Assembly: GCA_947259225.1 (NCBI GenBank)
Contig: CAMYLK010000008.1
Span: 1-64,000 of the forward strand
Length of the DNA stretch: 64,000 nt
Origin: an uncultured Desulfobulbaceae bacterium
GTDB taxonomy: Bacteria > Desulfobacterota > Desulfobulbia > Desulfobulbales > Desulfobulbaceae
Direction: 5' to 3'
Within the stretch, counting starts at the first letter, position 1. Each line of letters begins with the position of its first letter. The position numbers and the translations under genes are program-made. The notes under the pieces were generated by a model, which saw only the letters and a list, made by a program, of their open reading frames with translations, did no database searches and was not told where the DNA came from. This document shows, piece by piece, positions 37,761 through 46,864 of this stretch.

Positions 37761-39227
37761 ATGGCCGATTTTTTCATGCCGGGCAGTCAGAAATCAGAAA
37801 ATGAACTTTTTGCACTCGCAGAACAGCACCGCAGGGCAGGACATCCCGTGCAAGCCAGAAATATTTACAGGGAGATATTGGGCCAAAACCCTGGTAATGA
37901 CAGGGCATGGGGGCTGCTGGCCGGTCTTTTTGCCAATTCTCGTGAGTATGCAACTGCTGAAAAATATTTGTTAAGGGCTATCGGTATTAATCCCGATTTT
38001 ACAGGGTATCGGATCGATCTTGGAATGGTTTATTGCTACCTGCACCAGTGGGACAAAGCAATTGATATTAATCACAAAATTCTTCAAAAAGACAGGGACA
38101 ATGTATTTGCACTCTTTAATATGGGATATGCTCTTCGCGGAAAAGGAGATCTTGATAAAAGTATAGATTATTTTGAACGGGTTTATGGGCTTCGTCCTAA
38201 TTTTGTAGACGCCTACGTGACTCTGTGCTCTGTTTTTTACCGCCTCAAAATGATCGACAGGCTGACAGCACTGATGAAAAAAATGGAAACCGTTATCCAT
38301 TCGCTGAATAGTGTTGAACAAGGAGTCGTGTGTTTCACCCTGGGACGGTATTATGATCATCTGGATGAGTATGACAAGGCGTTTTCTTATCTAGAAAAAG
38401 CAAATGCATTGAAATTAGGTGGTGCCAGGTATGACCTTGATCGCGATGCAGCTTTTATACGGCAGATCGCAGACAACGTAACCCCTGAATTTCTAGATAC
38501 CTATAATGGCTGCGGCATTCGGGATTCTTCTCCCATTTTCATTATAGGTATGCCCCGAAGCGGTACATCACTAATTGAACAGATACTATCCTGTCACCCG
38601 GAAGTTAATGCCGGCGGAGAACTCCAATATTTTTACGGATGGGCATCATCATTTGATTACTCATCTGTTAGTGATTCGTGCGAAAAGCTGGCAAAGAATT
38701 ACCTGAATGCTGCTGCTCCGGTAAAAAAGGACTCAAAGTATCTCACAGATAAGCTGCCGCACAACTTTCTGTATGCCGGACTCATCCATCTTTGCCTGCC
38801 ATCCGCTAAAATTATCCATTGTACACGTGATCCTATGGACACCTGTTTTTCATGCTATAAACAGGATTTCAGCGGATCACACTACTATGTTTACGACATG
38901 CTCACCCTTGGCCGATACTATAATGTTTACCGGGAACACATGCGTCATTGGCATGAGGTTATGCCTGGCCGCCTTCTTGATGTGAAATACGAGGATGTTG
39001 TAGATAATCTGAAAAAAGAGGTTGCTCGGATCCTGGAATATTGCGGATTGCCTTGGAGTGATGACTGTTTGAATTTCCATGGTTCTTCCCGCTTTGTTGA
39101 TACAGCAAGCAGGGATCAGGTAGTTAAGCCGATTTACAGGAGTTCGGTAGGCCGCTGGAAGTATTATGAAAAATACCTTACCCCGTTAAAGGAGGCCTTG
39201 CAGGCTGGCTTGGAAGATGAATGTTAG
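37761..39227 (+). CDS. TPR-sulfotransferase (paralog 5 of 6)
   Basis: A 488-aa paralog that lacks the basic N-terminal tail (MADFFMPGSQKSENELFALA). It keeps the TPR region and the PAPS loops: IIGMPRSGTSLIEQILSCHP at about 262, HCTRDPMDTCFSCYKQDF, and TASRDQVVKPIYRSSVGRW. AAGAAGGAAA precedes the ATG. It ends only 39 bp from the convergent octaheme cytochrome gene with no clear terminator between. Confidence 0.86.
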   Translation: MADFFMPGSQKSENELFALAEQHRRAGHPVQARNIYREILGQNPGNDRAWGLLAGLFANSREYATAEKYLLRAIGINPDFTGYRIDLGMVYCYLHQWDKAIDINHKILQKDRDNVFALFNMGYALRGKGDLDKSIDYFERVYGLRPNFVDAYVTLCSVFYRLKMIDRLTALMKKMETVIHSLNSVEQGVVCFTLGRYYDHLDEYDKAFSYLEKANALKLGGARYDLDRDAAFIRQIADNVTPEFLDTYNGCGIRDSSPIFIIGMPRSGTSLIEQILSCHPEVNAGGELQYFYGWASSFDYSSVSDSCEKLAKNYLNAAAPVKKDSKYLTDKLPHNFLYAGLIHLCLPSAKIIHCTRDPMDTCFSCYKQDFSGSHYYVYDMLTLGRYYNVYREHMRHWHEVMPGRLLDVKYEDVVDNLKKEVARILEYCGLPWSDDCLNFHGSSRFVDTASRDQVVKPIYRSSVGRWKYYEKYLTPLKEALQAGLEDEC

Positions 39228-39266
39228 TGTCTCAAATTATTTTAACTTCATATATCTCCTTAACAT

Positions 39267-40262
39267 CTATTTTTTATGACAGTTGATACAGAAGGTTGAT
39301 ACACTCGTGTTCTCAAATTTGAGAAACTTGTTGCTATATGACCCGTGTGGATTGTGACAGCCGGCACAGGAGAACTCTTTTTCCTTCACAAAAGGGTCCG
39401 GCACCCCTCTCGTTGGATGTCCCTTGCCAAAAAACCCTGCAATTACGTGTTTGCCGGTATCAAATCCTTGGTGACAATTTAAGCAGAGGTCAGTGGCAAA
39501 CATGCGGGTTAAGCCCGGCCAGTCGGAACCGTGGGGATCATGGCAGACATTGCACATTCCAACCGCGGTAGGCCCGTGCATCATTTTCTGTCCCTGCCAC
39601 TCACTTACCTTGATACCATGGCATGGGTAGCATGTTTTGACTATGGGTTTTGTCACGGCATACTTTTGCTCACCTTTTTTTAACCCGTGGCAATCAAGGC
39701 ATTTCCATGCCTCTGCCGGGACGTGGACATTCTTGAAGTCCACCTTGCTCTTATGGCAGCTGTAGCATGGAGAATTTTCAGGTTTTGCAGGATTCAGGTC
39801 ATTCAAAGTGGGTTCGAGATTATGACATTTTTTGCATCCGGCTTCGTTTTCATCTTTGTGGTACAGGTAACGCTTGAACTCTTTGGGAGCTTTTTTGAAT
39901 TCAACCCGTAAGTCAGATCTGAAAAAAAGTTCAATATCCTTAGTGCCAATTGTGTTCTTATTTTTCAGGCCGGTCACAGAAATAGTATTCATCCCTGGCT
40001 TCAGGTTGATTGCAAAACAGAAATTCTCCCTGCCGGATGGAACAGCAATATCAGGATATTCAAAATTATCGAGTTTTATCTTAACGTTGTCCAGGGTGTC
40101 TTTATCAAACTTGAGGACAATGGCGACAGTATCCTGTTCAATATAGGTCATGTGGGGAGGGAAGGCGACATCAAAAGACGCGGCCCATGCAGAGCCAGAA
40201 ATCAATGTCAAAACCATTGTGAATAGCAGTCCAGTAACTGTTCCTTTCTTCATAATAATCAT
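39267..40262 (-). CDS. exported octaheme c-type cytochrome
   Basis: A 331-aa protein with a signal peptide (LLFTMVLTLISGSAWAA). A heme-free N-terminal domain of about 110 residues reads as a beta-rich, Ig-like segment. Eight CXXCH sites follow (CKKCH, CYSCH, CLDCH, CYPCH, CNVCH, CLNCH, CAGCH, CINCH). Spacing of the HDPHGSDWP and HNPHGSYSN pairs is that of the doubled-CXXCH family. It ends the conduit cluster and could be its periplasmic or surface cytochrome. The start may be the ATG at 40253 instead of 40262. Confidence 0.88.
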   Translation of the reverse strand: MIIMKKGTVTGLLFTMVLTLISGSAWAASFDVAFPPHMTYIEQDTVAIVLKFDKDTLDNVKIKLDNFEYPDIAVPSGRENFCFAINLKPGMNTISVTGLKNKNTIGTKDIELFFRSDLRVEFKKAPKEFKRYLYHKDENEAGCKKCHNLEPTLNDLNPAKPENSPCYSCHKSKVDFKNVHVPAEAWKCLDCHGLKKGEQKYAVTKPIVKTCYPCHGIKVSEWQGQKMMHGPTAVGMCNVCHDPHGSDWPGLTRMFATDLCLNCHQGFDTGKHVIAGFFGKGHPTRGVPDPFVKEKEFSCAGCHNPHGSYSNKFLKFENTSVSTFCINCHKK

Positions 40263-40356
40263 ACAAGGTTAAGGTTTATTGTAATGATGTTTTAAATTTA
40301 TCAATATAAAGCTCTGTTATTGGAGGTATGTAAATAAAGTTAGGACACAGTCCTTT

Positions 40357-42099
40357 TTAATCGCTGCTCGAACCACCGTAATCGTAGTTAGGGGATCCGT
40401 CTTCATTTAAATCATGGTCCTTTCCATGGCAGACTAGAACACAAGCTCCTTCTCTGCTGCCGCTATCAACAAAATACAGGCCTCCGCCGGAAGTACTGAC
40501 GACGGTTCTGTCAAAATTGATCAAATGTGTCGAATCTCCCTGGATTTTATTCTGAACACCATGGGAATCATGACAGACAGAACAGGAAGTGTCTTCCCCG
40601 TTAATGTGTTTGTCGTGCTCAGGAAATGATTCGTCAGCCAGAATGCTGTTTTCGTCATGACATTTGTAACAGAGGGCGTAGTCGTTTGAATTGTTGTTAT
40701 TGGGATCGCTCACCACGTAATTTTCTTCAAGCATCCATTCATTGTCAGATCCATGCGGGCCCGAAGGGCCACCGCCGTCATTATTATGACAATCATGGCA
40801 GTAGAGTATACTTGTTGTTGACCAGGGTGATTTCAGGCTGGGTACATCTCCGCTTCTGCCGACAGCCTCAATGGGATGAAAGGACAGATTGCCCGGATCA
40901 AACTCATCGCGGGCATTCCAGCTGTCACTTTCACGTATGACGTGAATGCTGGCAGTGGGACTGACATTGTTTGGTTCATCAGAATGGCATTTGTAGCAGA
41001 TTTCATAGGTGAAATCGGCAAATAGTTTGCTGTTTCCGTTGGTGTCTATCCCGGAAACACCCTCAACGCTTCCATTGACGTCAGGGGCGGTTGCCGAGTC
41101 GGTTTTGTTCGATACGTGGCCGTTATGACAGTCGACACAGACAACATGTTCTGTCACCGTACTGTTCTGATAATCTTCGTTTGGGTCATGGGTTCCAGCC
41201 GGAGCAGTGTCAGGTGCATGGGTATACATTCTGTTCTCAAAAATCTGCTCAATATTTGAAGCAACGTTTCCATTATGGCACGGGTAACAGATGTTTTCCT
41301 GGAACGGATCTGATAACAGCCTCTGGGCACCGGGGGCACGATGTGTAAAATGGCAGTTTCCGCACCCATTGTCACTGACGGTGGTATAATCACTTCGTGG
41401 CCATGGATCCTGCCCCTGACCGTTCCAACCCTTGTTCGATAATCTGTGAATGTTCTGTGCCCATCCGATTTTGTCATGACACTCAATGCAGATTGCCGAT
41501 TCCCTGTCCGTGTTCAGCAGAAAGTTGCCATATGTGTTGTCATGGGCGGTATGGCAGGAGGTGCACTGCATTTCGCCATTGTCGTCGAGCTTGACATGGG
41601 TAAAAGTGTCGGACTGCTTCAATTCGCTGTTTTGTGCCTGGGTCCTGTTGTACAGGAAGGAAATCGGATGCTCATCAGACAGGTCGGTTCCAAGGTAAGC
41701 ATCAGTTCCAGGCAGGATGAATACATTTTTCATGTCGTCAACCGGCTTGGTATACGTATCTCCCAGGGCAATTGTCCCGTCATGGCAGCTGAGACAGAGT
41801 TTTGAAGAGCCGGTCGGTTGTTTAGGTGTAAAGTTGGTTGTTGTGCTCTGGTAGAGTGTATATGTCTGCTCCGAATCATTCCTGTTCCAAAGCGGTGCCG
41901 CAACTGTTCCGTTATCAGTACGGGCAGCATGAGGAATATGGCAGAAATGGCAAATTCTGGTTTCCTGGGCTGACTTCACATTGCCCGGTCCTGAAACCGA
42001 GAGGTTGTGCTTTGTCAGGGTAATTGAACCATATGAGTTGCTGTTGAAACTCAGCAGGAGAAGCACGAGTACGAATATTAGTCTCCGCCGGTAAATCAT
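40357..42099 (-). CDS. exported 12-heme c-type cytochrome with one CX3CH site
   Basis: A 580-aa protein with a signal peptide (RRRLIFVLVLLLLSFNSNSYG). Eleven CXXCH motifs are present, from CHFCH near the N-terminus to CSVCH. A last site CVLVCH has three residues between the cysteines, an unusual heme-binding variant. The first 200 residues are closely related to the tetraheme protein at 48134 (PLWN..., LCLSCHDGTIALGD, GTDLSDEHPISF). It overlaps the upstream NHL lipoprotein gene by 4 bp (ATGA), so the two are co-translated. Confidence 0.9.
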   Translation of the reverse strand: MIYRRRLIFVLVLLLLSFNSNSYGSITLTKHNLSVSGPGNVKSAQETRICHFCHIPHAARTDNGTVAAPLWNRNDSEQTYTLYQSTTTNFTPKQPTGSSKLCLSCHDGTIALGDTYTKPVDDMKNVFILPGTDAYLGTDLSDEHPISFLYNRTQAQNSELKQSDTFTHVKLDDNGEMQCTSCHTAHDNTYGNFLLNTDRESAICIECHDKIGWAQNIHRLSNKGWNGQGQDPWPRSDYTTVSDNGCGNCHFTHRAPGAQRLLSDPFQENICYPCHNGNVASNIEQIFENRMYTHAPDTAPAGTHDPNEDYQNSTVTEHVVCVDCHNGHVSNKTDSATAPDVNGSVEGVSGIDTNGNSKLFADFTYEICYKCHSDEPNNVSPTASIHVIRESDSWNARDEFDPGNLSFHPIEAVGRSGDVPSLKSPWSTTSILYCHDCHNNDGGGPSGPHGSDNEWMLEENYVVSDPNNNNSNDYALCYKCHDENSILADESFPEHDKHINGEDTSCSVCHDSHGVQNKIQGDSTHLINFDRTVVSTSGGGLYFVDSGSREGACVLVCHGKDHDLNEDGSPNYDYGGSSSD

Positions 42100-43169
42100 T
42101 TTTTATCCTCCCCGGTAAGGCCCGAATCGTCCTTCACTGGTAAATACTGAAATATCTGCACTCTTTTATTGAATGAGTCAGCAACATAAATTTTATCGTC
42201 ATTGTCAACAGTTATCCCCGCTGGCAGCCAGAACTGGCCGTAACCGGATCCCTGTCCTCCTATTTTTATCAAAAGTTCACCTTTGTCGTTAAAGATCTGT
42301 ATACTGTCCTGCAACGCGTCAACAACATAAATATTGCCGTCACTGTCTTTGGCAATTCCCCGAGGCCTGGAGAGAAAACCCTGGGAGTCGCCGGCCTTGC
42401 CGAATGAGCTGGTAAATTCTCCGGAAGATGAAAAAGTCTGAATTTTAAAATTCATCGAGTCGGCAACAAGAATATTTCCTTCTATATCTACATAAATATG
42501 AGTAGGAAAATTAAGCTGACCGTCTTCTGTGCCTCTTGACCCGAATTTCCCTTTCAGAGTGTTGTTCTTAAGATCATACCTGAGAATACTACCGGCAACA
42601 GTATCCACTACCAGCAATTCAGAGGTGACATGATTCACTGCTATGCCGGTGGGGCGTTGCAAGTCACCTTTGCCGAAACTGCTGATATATTTTTTTCCGA
42701 GTTCATCATAGATCTTGATGCTTTTTCCTTCGGAGTCGCTGACATAAATTAAACCCGTCTCATTATCCAGGGCAATGTCAATCGGTGTCAAAAAAGGAGA
42801 ATCAACCGTATCGAATGTATGGTATTTTCCGGCACTGAGGTCAAAGACATGGACGTTCTTCAGGGAACTGTCGACAACATAAAGATGCCCCATATTGTCC
42901 GTCTCTAAACAATATGGAGAAATAAGACCCATAAATGAACTGCCGAACACATAATTCCAGACAACATCAAATGTACTTGTTTCTGCTCCAATATCTTCGG
43001 GGCGGGTTATAAAACGGACAAACTTGATTCTTTCAGTTTCCGGGGGAGGGGGCCAGTAAATATCGGGGACCTTAACATTGGGCGATGTACCGTCAAGGGC
43101 GCATCCTGCAAATACAATTCCAAACAGGCAGATCGCTGCAATAAGTATAAAGTGACTTAGAGTTACCAC
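42096..43169 (-). CDS. NHL-repeat beta-propeller lipoprotein A
   Basis: A 357-aa predicted lipoprotein (lipobox at FAGC) starting from GTG at 43169. Six or so NHL-like blades are visible, such as GYGQFWLPAGITVDNDDKIYVADSF and LNFPTHIYVDIEGNILVADS. The sequence after the lipobox, WPPPPETERIKFVRF, is shared by many such propeller lipoproteins. It overlaps the barrel gene by 7 bp and the 12-heme gene by 4 bp, so the three form a tightly coupled unit. Role probably scaffolding or partner recognition in the conduit (inference). Confidence 0.87.
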   Translation of the reverse strand: MVTLSHFILIAAICLFGIVFAGCALDGTSPNVKVPDIYWPPPPETERIKFVRFITRPEDIGAETSTFDVVWNYVFGSSFMGLISPYCLETDNMGHLYVVDSSLKNVHVFDLSAGKYHTFDTVDSPFLTPIDIALDNETGLIYVSDSEGKSIKIYDELGKKYISSFGKGDLQRPTGIAVNHVTSELLVVDTVAGSILRYDLKNNTLKGKFGSRGTEDGQLNFPTHIYVDIEGNILVADSMNFKIQTFSSSGEFTSSFGKAGDSQGFLSRPRGIAKDSDGNIYVVDALQDSIQIFNDKGELLIKIGGQGSGYGQFWLPAGITVDNDDKIYVADSFNKRVQIFQYLPVKDDSGLTGEDKK

Positions 43170-46060
43170 TGGAGACGTATTAAATCGAGACGAATTAAGT
43201 GACGAATACGCTCAAAATCACTGGATTCAAATCTCTGGTTGGTAAGTTCGTAGTAAAGCTTGGCTGACCAGATGCGGTACCTGTATTCAAGGTAAGAACG
43301 TATACCAATGTTGTCGGTTTCATCTCGTCGTGATGACTGGTGCTGATAAAAACCCTCAAAGCTGAACCGGAGTCCTCGTGCTATCCGCCAGTTGATGTTA
43401 CTTCCAAAACCATAATGTTCAGTCACATAGTCATGTTGGTCATGAGTAACTTCACCATAATTACCTGATACTTTGAATAACATTCTGTTGAAAAATTTGA
43501 ATCTAAATTGCTGTCGCACATTCCATGCTGTTGAATCATTGGCATTACTCGATGATTGAAGATCCCTTACATTAAATTGACTGTCAGACCAGGTACCTAT
43601 CGTGTATTGAATTGTACCGGTCTGGGCAATGTTATCATCCAGGTTTGGGGGAGGTGTCCCGCTAATGACATGCCGGTCAGACATACTTATCGTGTACCCG
43701 AGTCTTAAACTCTTGTAGAGAGAGACTTGCATGGCATATGCCTGGCTGAACTTCCCGTCATCATATTCTTTCTCAAGTATATGGTTGTAATTTACCAGAA
43801 CAGGCTGACCGTTATTAATTGCTCCCAATGGAAGGCGTACGATTCGTACATAATCGCCAATCAAGTCAATCCGGTAATCGATATTCTCAATATAAAATAT
43901 AGTATTCTGGCTGTTTGATACGATAATTGTTGCAGGAATAACCCTGTTATTGGCTATCAGTGTTTCTTCAAGATCATTTAACACTATTTTCTCGTTAAGA
44001 ACCCTTACGGTTTCTAATTGGCTGTCATCATAATTGCGGCGTGTATAATCGTAGTCCCATTTGGAACTGAGCCGAATATGTCCCCAGGAGGTTCTTCTGT
44101 TATAGGTAAGATGAAGGAATGGATCCAACTCACCCTGACTCCCGAACTGCGTGTCCGAAAGTGATGTTTTCAGGCCAAGCCTGGTACGCAGATTATCGTA
44201 AAGCTGATGGTCAAGCTGCGCGCCTGCAGCGTATCTTTCGTTATGGAATCCATCATTATCTTCAGAATTTCTGTATCCTATCCTGAAGAGAGTGTCCAAT
44301 TTTTTTCTGATTTTGTAATTCAGTGTTGATGTTACATTGAATATCTTATTTTCTACATTTCTATACTTGTACCATCTGTAATATGCGGAAGTGTAAAGCC
44401 TGTCGTTATTTTCAGCTATTCTATACCTGAAATTGTTGTTAAACTTAACATCAACTGTTTCCGTTCTCGGTGAGGTTATCGAGGTGGTCAGTGCTTGAGT
44501 TTCCTGCTCCACGTCGGTGTAAACAGCAGTCAGTCCGCTGGTGGTGCGTGCCATACCGTGCTGGAACGCCATAGTGTAATTATCGGTTATTGTCTGCTGA
44601 TTGAAAAAACTGTCTGTCTCGTAATCACTGTGCTGGTAACCGAACCGGGAATGAAAGTTGCCGAATTTTCTGAATTTGTGATTATAGTCAATGTCACCAC
44701 CATACGTATGTGTCAGTGCTTCAACTCCTGGCTGGAAAGGCACCCAGATCGGTTCTTCCCTCCTGGAGGCAAAGAGACGTAGGGTATAGGGCTTGGGATC
44801 AAAAAAAGTCGCGGTTATACCATAATCTGGTGAAAACATATTGATCCTGTTTGTCTTGTCCGGATCCATGTCTTCATAACCCTGAGTGAATTCAGGGGAA
44901 AATTCCAGAGTATACTTCATGATTGTCGGGTGATATACCCATCCGATAGTGGTAAATGAAATCCTTTCGGAAAATTCATGATAGGAATCTGTTATCTCTG
45001 AACCTGCTCTTGTATTCGTCTCATCTTTAAATTCATAGGATAATTTCGCACCTATAAGTGGCGGGCGAATGAAAAAATATTTCCCTTCTATGGGTTTCCA
45101 TGCTTGGGCAGTTCTGCCAAAGGAATACCATGTCGGGGTCTGAGGAAGGGCAAGTGGAATGATAGGAGAAGTCTGGATTTTCCTGAAAGCAGCGCTTTGG
45201 CCAAGCAGGCTTGAGGTGGCCGCCTGTCCGAGTAAGCCAGGTGTGGCCGCCTGGCCGATTAAGCTGGGGTTTGAAGATTGGCCGATCAGGCTGGGGGTAG
45301 AAGATTGGCCGATCAGGCTGGGAGTTGAAGACTGTCCCATCAAGCCGGGAGGTGAAGCCTGGGCTATCAATCCGGGTGAAACAGTCTGTGCCAAAAGGCT
45401 TGGTGCGGCTGCCTGGCCGACCAAGCCTGGTGATGTTGCCTGGGCCACCAGAGCGGGTGTAGCTGCCTGGGCGATAAGGTTAGGTGTTGCTGCCTGGGCT
45501 ATGAGGCTTGGCGTCGATGCCTGGGCGATTATGCTTGTAGCTGCTGCCTGGGCTACCAGGTTTGGAGTTGCTGCCTGGGCGATCAGGTTGGGTGTTACCG
45601 CCTGGCCGATAAGATTTGGTGAGGCAGATTGAGCGAGCAGGCTCGGGGTTGCAGTCTGAGCAATCAGGTTCGGGACTGTTGATTGGCCAATCATGCCGGG
45701 AGTCGCAGATTGGGCGAGCAGGCTCGGGGTTGCAGATTGGGCGATCAAACTCGGGGCGGCAGTCTGGGCTATCAGGCCGGGGGTTGCGGTTTGGGCGAGC
45801 AGGCTTGGGGTTGCGGACTGACCAAATATGCTGGGAGCTGCAGACTGGGCGAGCAGGCTGGGTGCAGTTGCCTGTCCGATCAGTCCAGGAGTGGCCGATT
45901 GTGCCAGAATAGCTGGGGTTGTAGACTGTGCGATTAAACTGGGAGCAACAGCCTGACCAACTAAACCGGTACTCGTAGTTTGAGCGAAGGTGCTGTGCGC
46001 AAAAAATACAAGTACTGTAAATATTAAATATAATATTATATTTTGACGATGAGGTAACAT
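43163..46060 (-). CDS. outer-membrane beta-barrel protein with 29 N-terminal nonapeptide repeats
   Basis: A 965-aa protein with a signal peptide cleaved after about residue 26 (FAHSTFA-QTTS). Residues 32-292 are 29 tandem nine-residue repeats of the type SLIAQSATP, free of charged residues and cysteine. After a linker (RKIQTSPIIPLALPQTPT), about 600 residues of alternating polar/aromatic strands follow, for example TLNYKIRKKLDTLFRIGYR and FSFEGFYQHQS, ending in Trp as a barrel C-terminal signal. It has no heme motif. In context it is the likely porin sheath of the cytochrome conduit. I do not recognise the repeat family. Confidence 0.85.
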   Translation of the reverse strand: MLPHRQNIILYLIFTVLVFFAHSTFAQTTSTGLVGQAVAPSLIAQSTTPAILAQSATPGLIGQATAPSLLAQSAAPSIFGQSATPSLLAQTATPGLIAQTAAPSLIAQSATPSLLAQSATPGMIGQSTVPNLIAQTATPSLLAQSASPNLIGQAVTPNLIAQAATPNLVAQAAATSIIAQASTPSLIAQAATPNLIAQAATPALVAQATSPGLVGQAAAPSLLAQTVSPGLIAQASPPGLMGQSSTPSLIGQSSTPSLIGQSSNPSLIGQAATPGLLGQAATSSLLGQSAAFRKIQTSPIIPLALPQTPTWYSFGRTAQAWKPIEGKYFFIRPPLIGAKLSYEFKDETNTRAGSEITDSYHEFSERISFTTIGWVYHPTIMKYTLEFSPEFTQGYEDMDPDKTNRINMFSPDYGITATFFDPKPYTLRLFASRREEPIWVPFQPGVEALTHTYGGDIDYNHKFRKFGNFHSRFGYQHSDYETDSFFNQQTITDNYTMAFQHGMARTTSGLTAVYTDVEQETQALTTSITSPRTETVDVKFNNNFRYRIAENNDRLYTSAYYRWYKYRNVENKIFNVTSTLNYKIRKKLDTLFRIGYRNSEDNDGFHNERYAAGAQLDHQLYDNLRTRLGLKTSLSDTQFGSQGELDPFLHLTYNRRTSWGHIRLSSKWDYDYTRRNYDDSQLETVRVLNEKIVLNDLEETLIANNRVIPATIIVSNSQNTIFYIENIDYRIDLIGDYVRIVRLPLGAINNGQPVLVNYNHILEKEYDDGKFSQAYAMQVSLYKSLRLGYTISMSDRHVISGTPPPNLDDNIAQTGTIQYTIGTWSDSQFNVRDLQSSSNANDSTAWNVRQQFRFKFFNRMLFKVSGNYGEVTHDQHDYVTEHYGFGSNINWRIARGLRFSFEGFYQHQSSRRDETDNIGIRSYLEYRYRIWSAKLYYELTNQRFESSDFERIRHLIRLDLIRLQW
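45185..45967 (-). repeat. 27-bp tandem coding repeats (29 nonapeptides)
   Basis: Twenty-nine in-frame 27-bp units encode [GSNA]-[LIM]-[ILVFM]-[AG]-Q-[SAT]-x-x-[PTF]. Gln at position 5 never varies. Neighbouring units near 45260-45350 are almost identical in DNA (GATCGGCCAATCTTC on the coding strand recurs), which points to recent duplication or gene conversion; others have diverged. The array also creates long spurious ORFs on the opposite strand. Confidence 0.95.
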
Positions 46061-46223
46061 CGTGAAATCACTCTTTGTTCACCCGGCAAAGTGTATTGAG
46101 AAAATTATGGCAAATAATTTTCATCAATTAATTGCGTAGCTTCGTACACGGTTACAAATTCAACATATCAGCTATGTAACCTCTGTAGAGCAGCGCCCCC
46201 CTTTTATGATCACGATTATTCCG

Positions 46224-46853
46224 TTAAGGAATATTAATTATTTCTAAATTCTCCGCATGTTCCCGGGAGAGTAAAAATTTATTTATACCAATATGTGAAT
46301 TGTGACAGGAACCACAGGTGTCGTTAATATCAGGATGATTCTCATTTTCAAGAAGTTGTGTGTCATGACAGGACAAGCATAGTTCGGATTCTGGTTGTTT
46401 TAAAACAGACATATTTTTGCTCTGGTGCGGTTCGTGACAGTCCATGCATCTGCTTCGTGCAACGGGGTTATGCATCCAGAGGTTATTTCTGATAGCGTTA
46501 CGGGGTGTCAACTGTGTGTGACAGGAGACGCACAGTTTGTCAATTGGCCGCAGGAGTTCGGTGGAAGTATTAACCGTCTCATCGCCAGGGGAAAGGTATG
46601 GTGCTGCATTTTTATGGCATTTATCACATTTCCCGGCTTCATAAAGGGGGTGAAAAAATTCCAGCTTCCCGGTCTGGTCCTTTTTTTCCTTTTCCTGGGT
46701 ATCCTGTTCAGGTGATTCCATCTCAAATTCTTCATATGGGGGCACACCGGTAAAAACGGTGGTAGCGATTTTGTAACGGGTCGGCTTGTCACAAGCGGCT
46801 TGAAAAAAAAACAGGGTTATTAGGCCTATGGTATAGAGTGAAAAAAGTTTCAA
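46224..46853 (-). CDS. pentaheme cytochrome lipoprotein
   Basis: A 209-aa predicted lipoprotein (hydrophobic leader, then FQAAC) with five CXXCH motifs (CDKCH, CVSCH, CMDCH, CLSCH, CGSCH). The only start that preserves the leader is TTG at 46853, 11 bp after the stop of the NHL gene, so it may depend on translational coupling. The small size and lipid anchor make it a candidate periplasmic-side cytochrome that feeds the barrel. Whether it faces inward or outward is not decidable here. Confidence 0.85.
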   Translation of the reverse strand: MKLFSLYTIGLITLFFFQAACDKPTRYKIATTVFTGVPPYEEFEMESPEQDTQEKEKKDQTGKLEFFHPLYEAGKCDKCHKNAAPYLSPGDETVNTSTELLRPIDKLCVSCHTQLTPRNAIRNNLWMHNPVARSRCMDCHEPHQSKNMSVLKQPESELCLSCHDTQLLENENHPDINDTCGSCHNSHIGINKFLLSREHAENLEIINIP

Positions 46854-46864
46854 AATATTAATTA

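Noticed and set aside
45159-45912. Plus-strand ORFs of 157 and 98 aa across the repeat array
   Set aside because: They are antisense images of the 27-bp coding repeats and have no start signals or family features.
45185-45967. Regular 27-bp repeats that resemble a CRISPR array
   Set aside because: The units are contiguous without spacers, keep one open reading frame and encode a nonapeptide; no cas genes are near.
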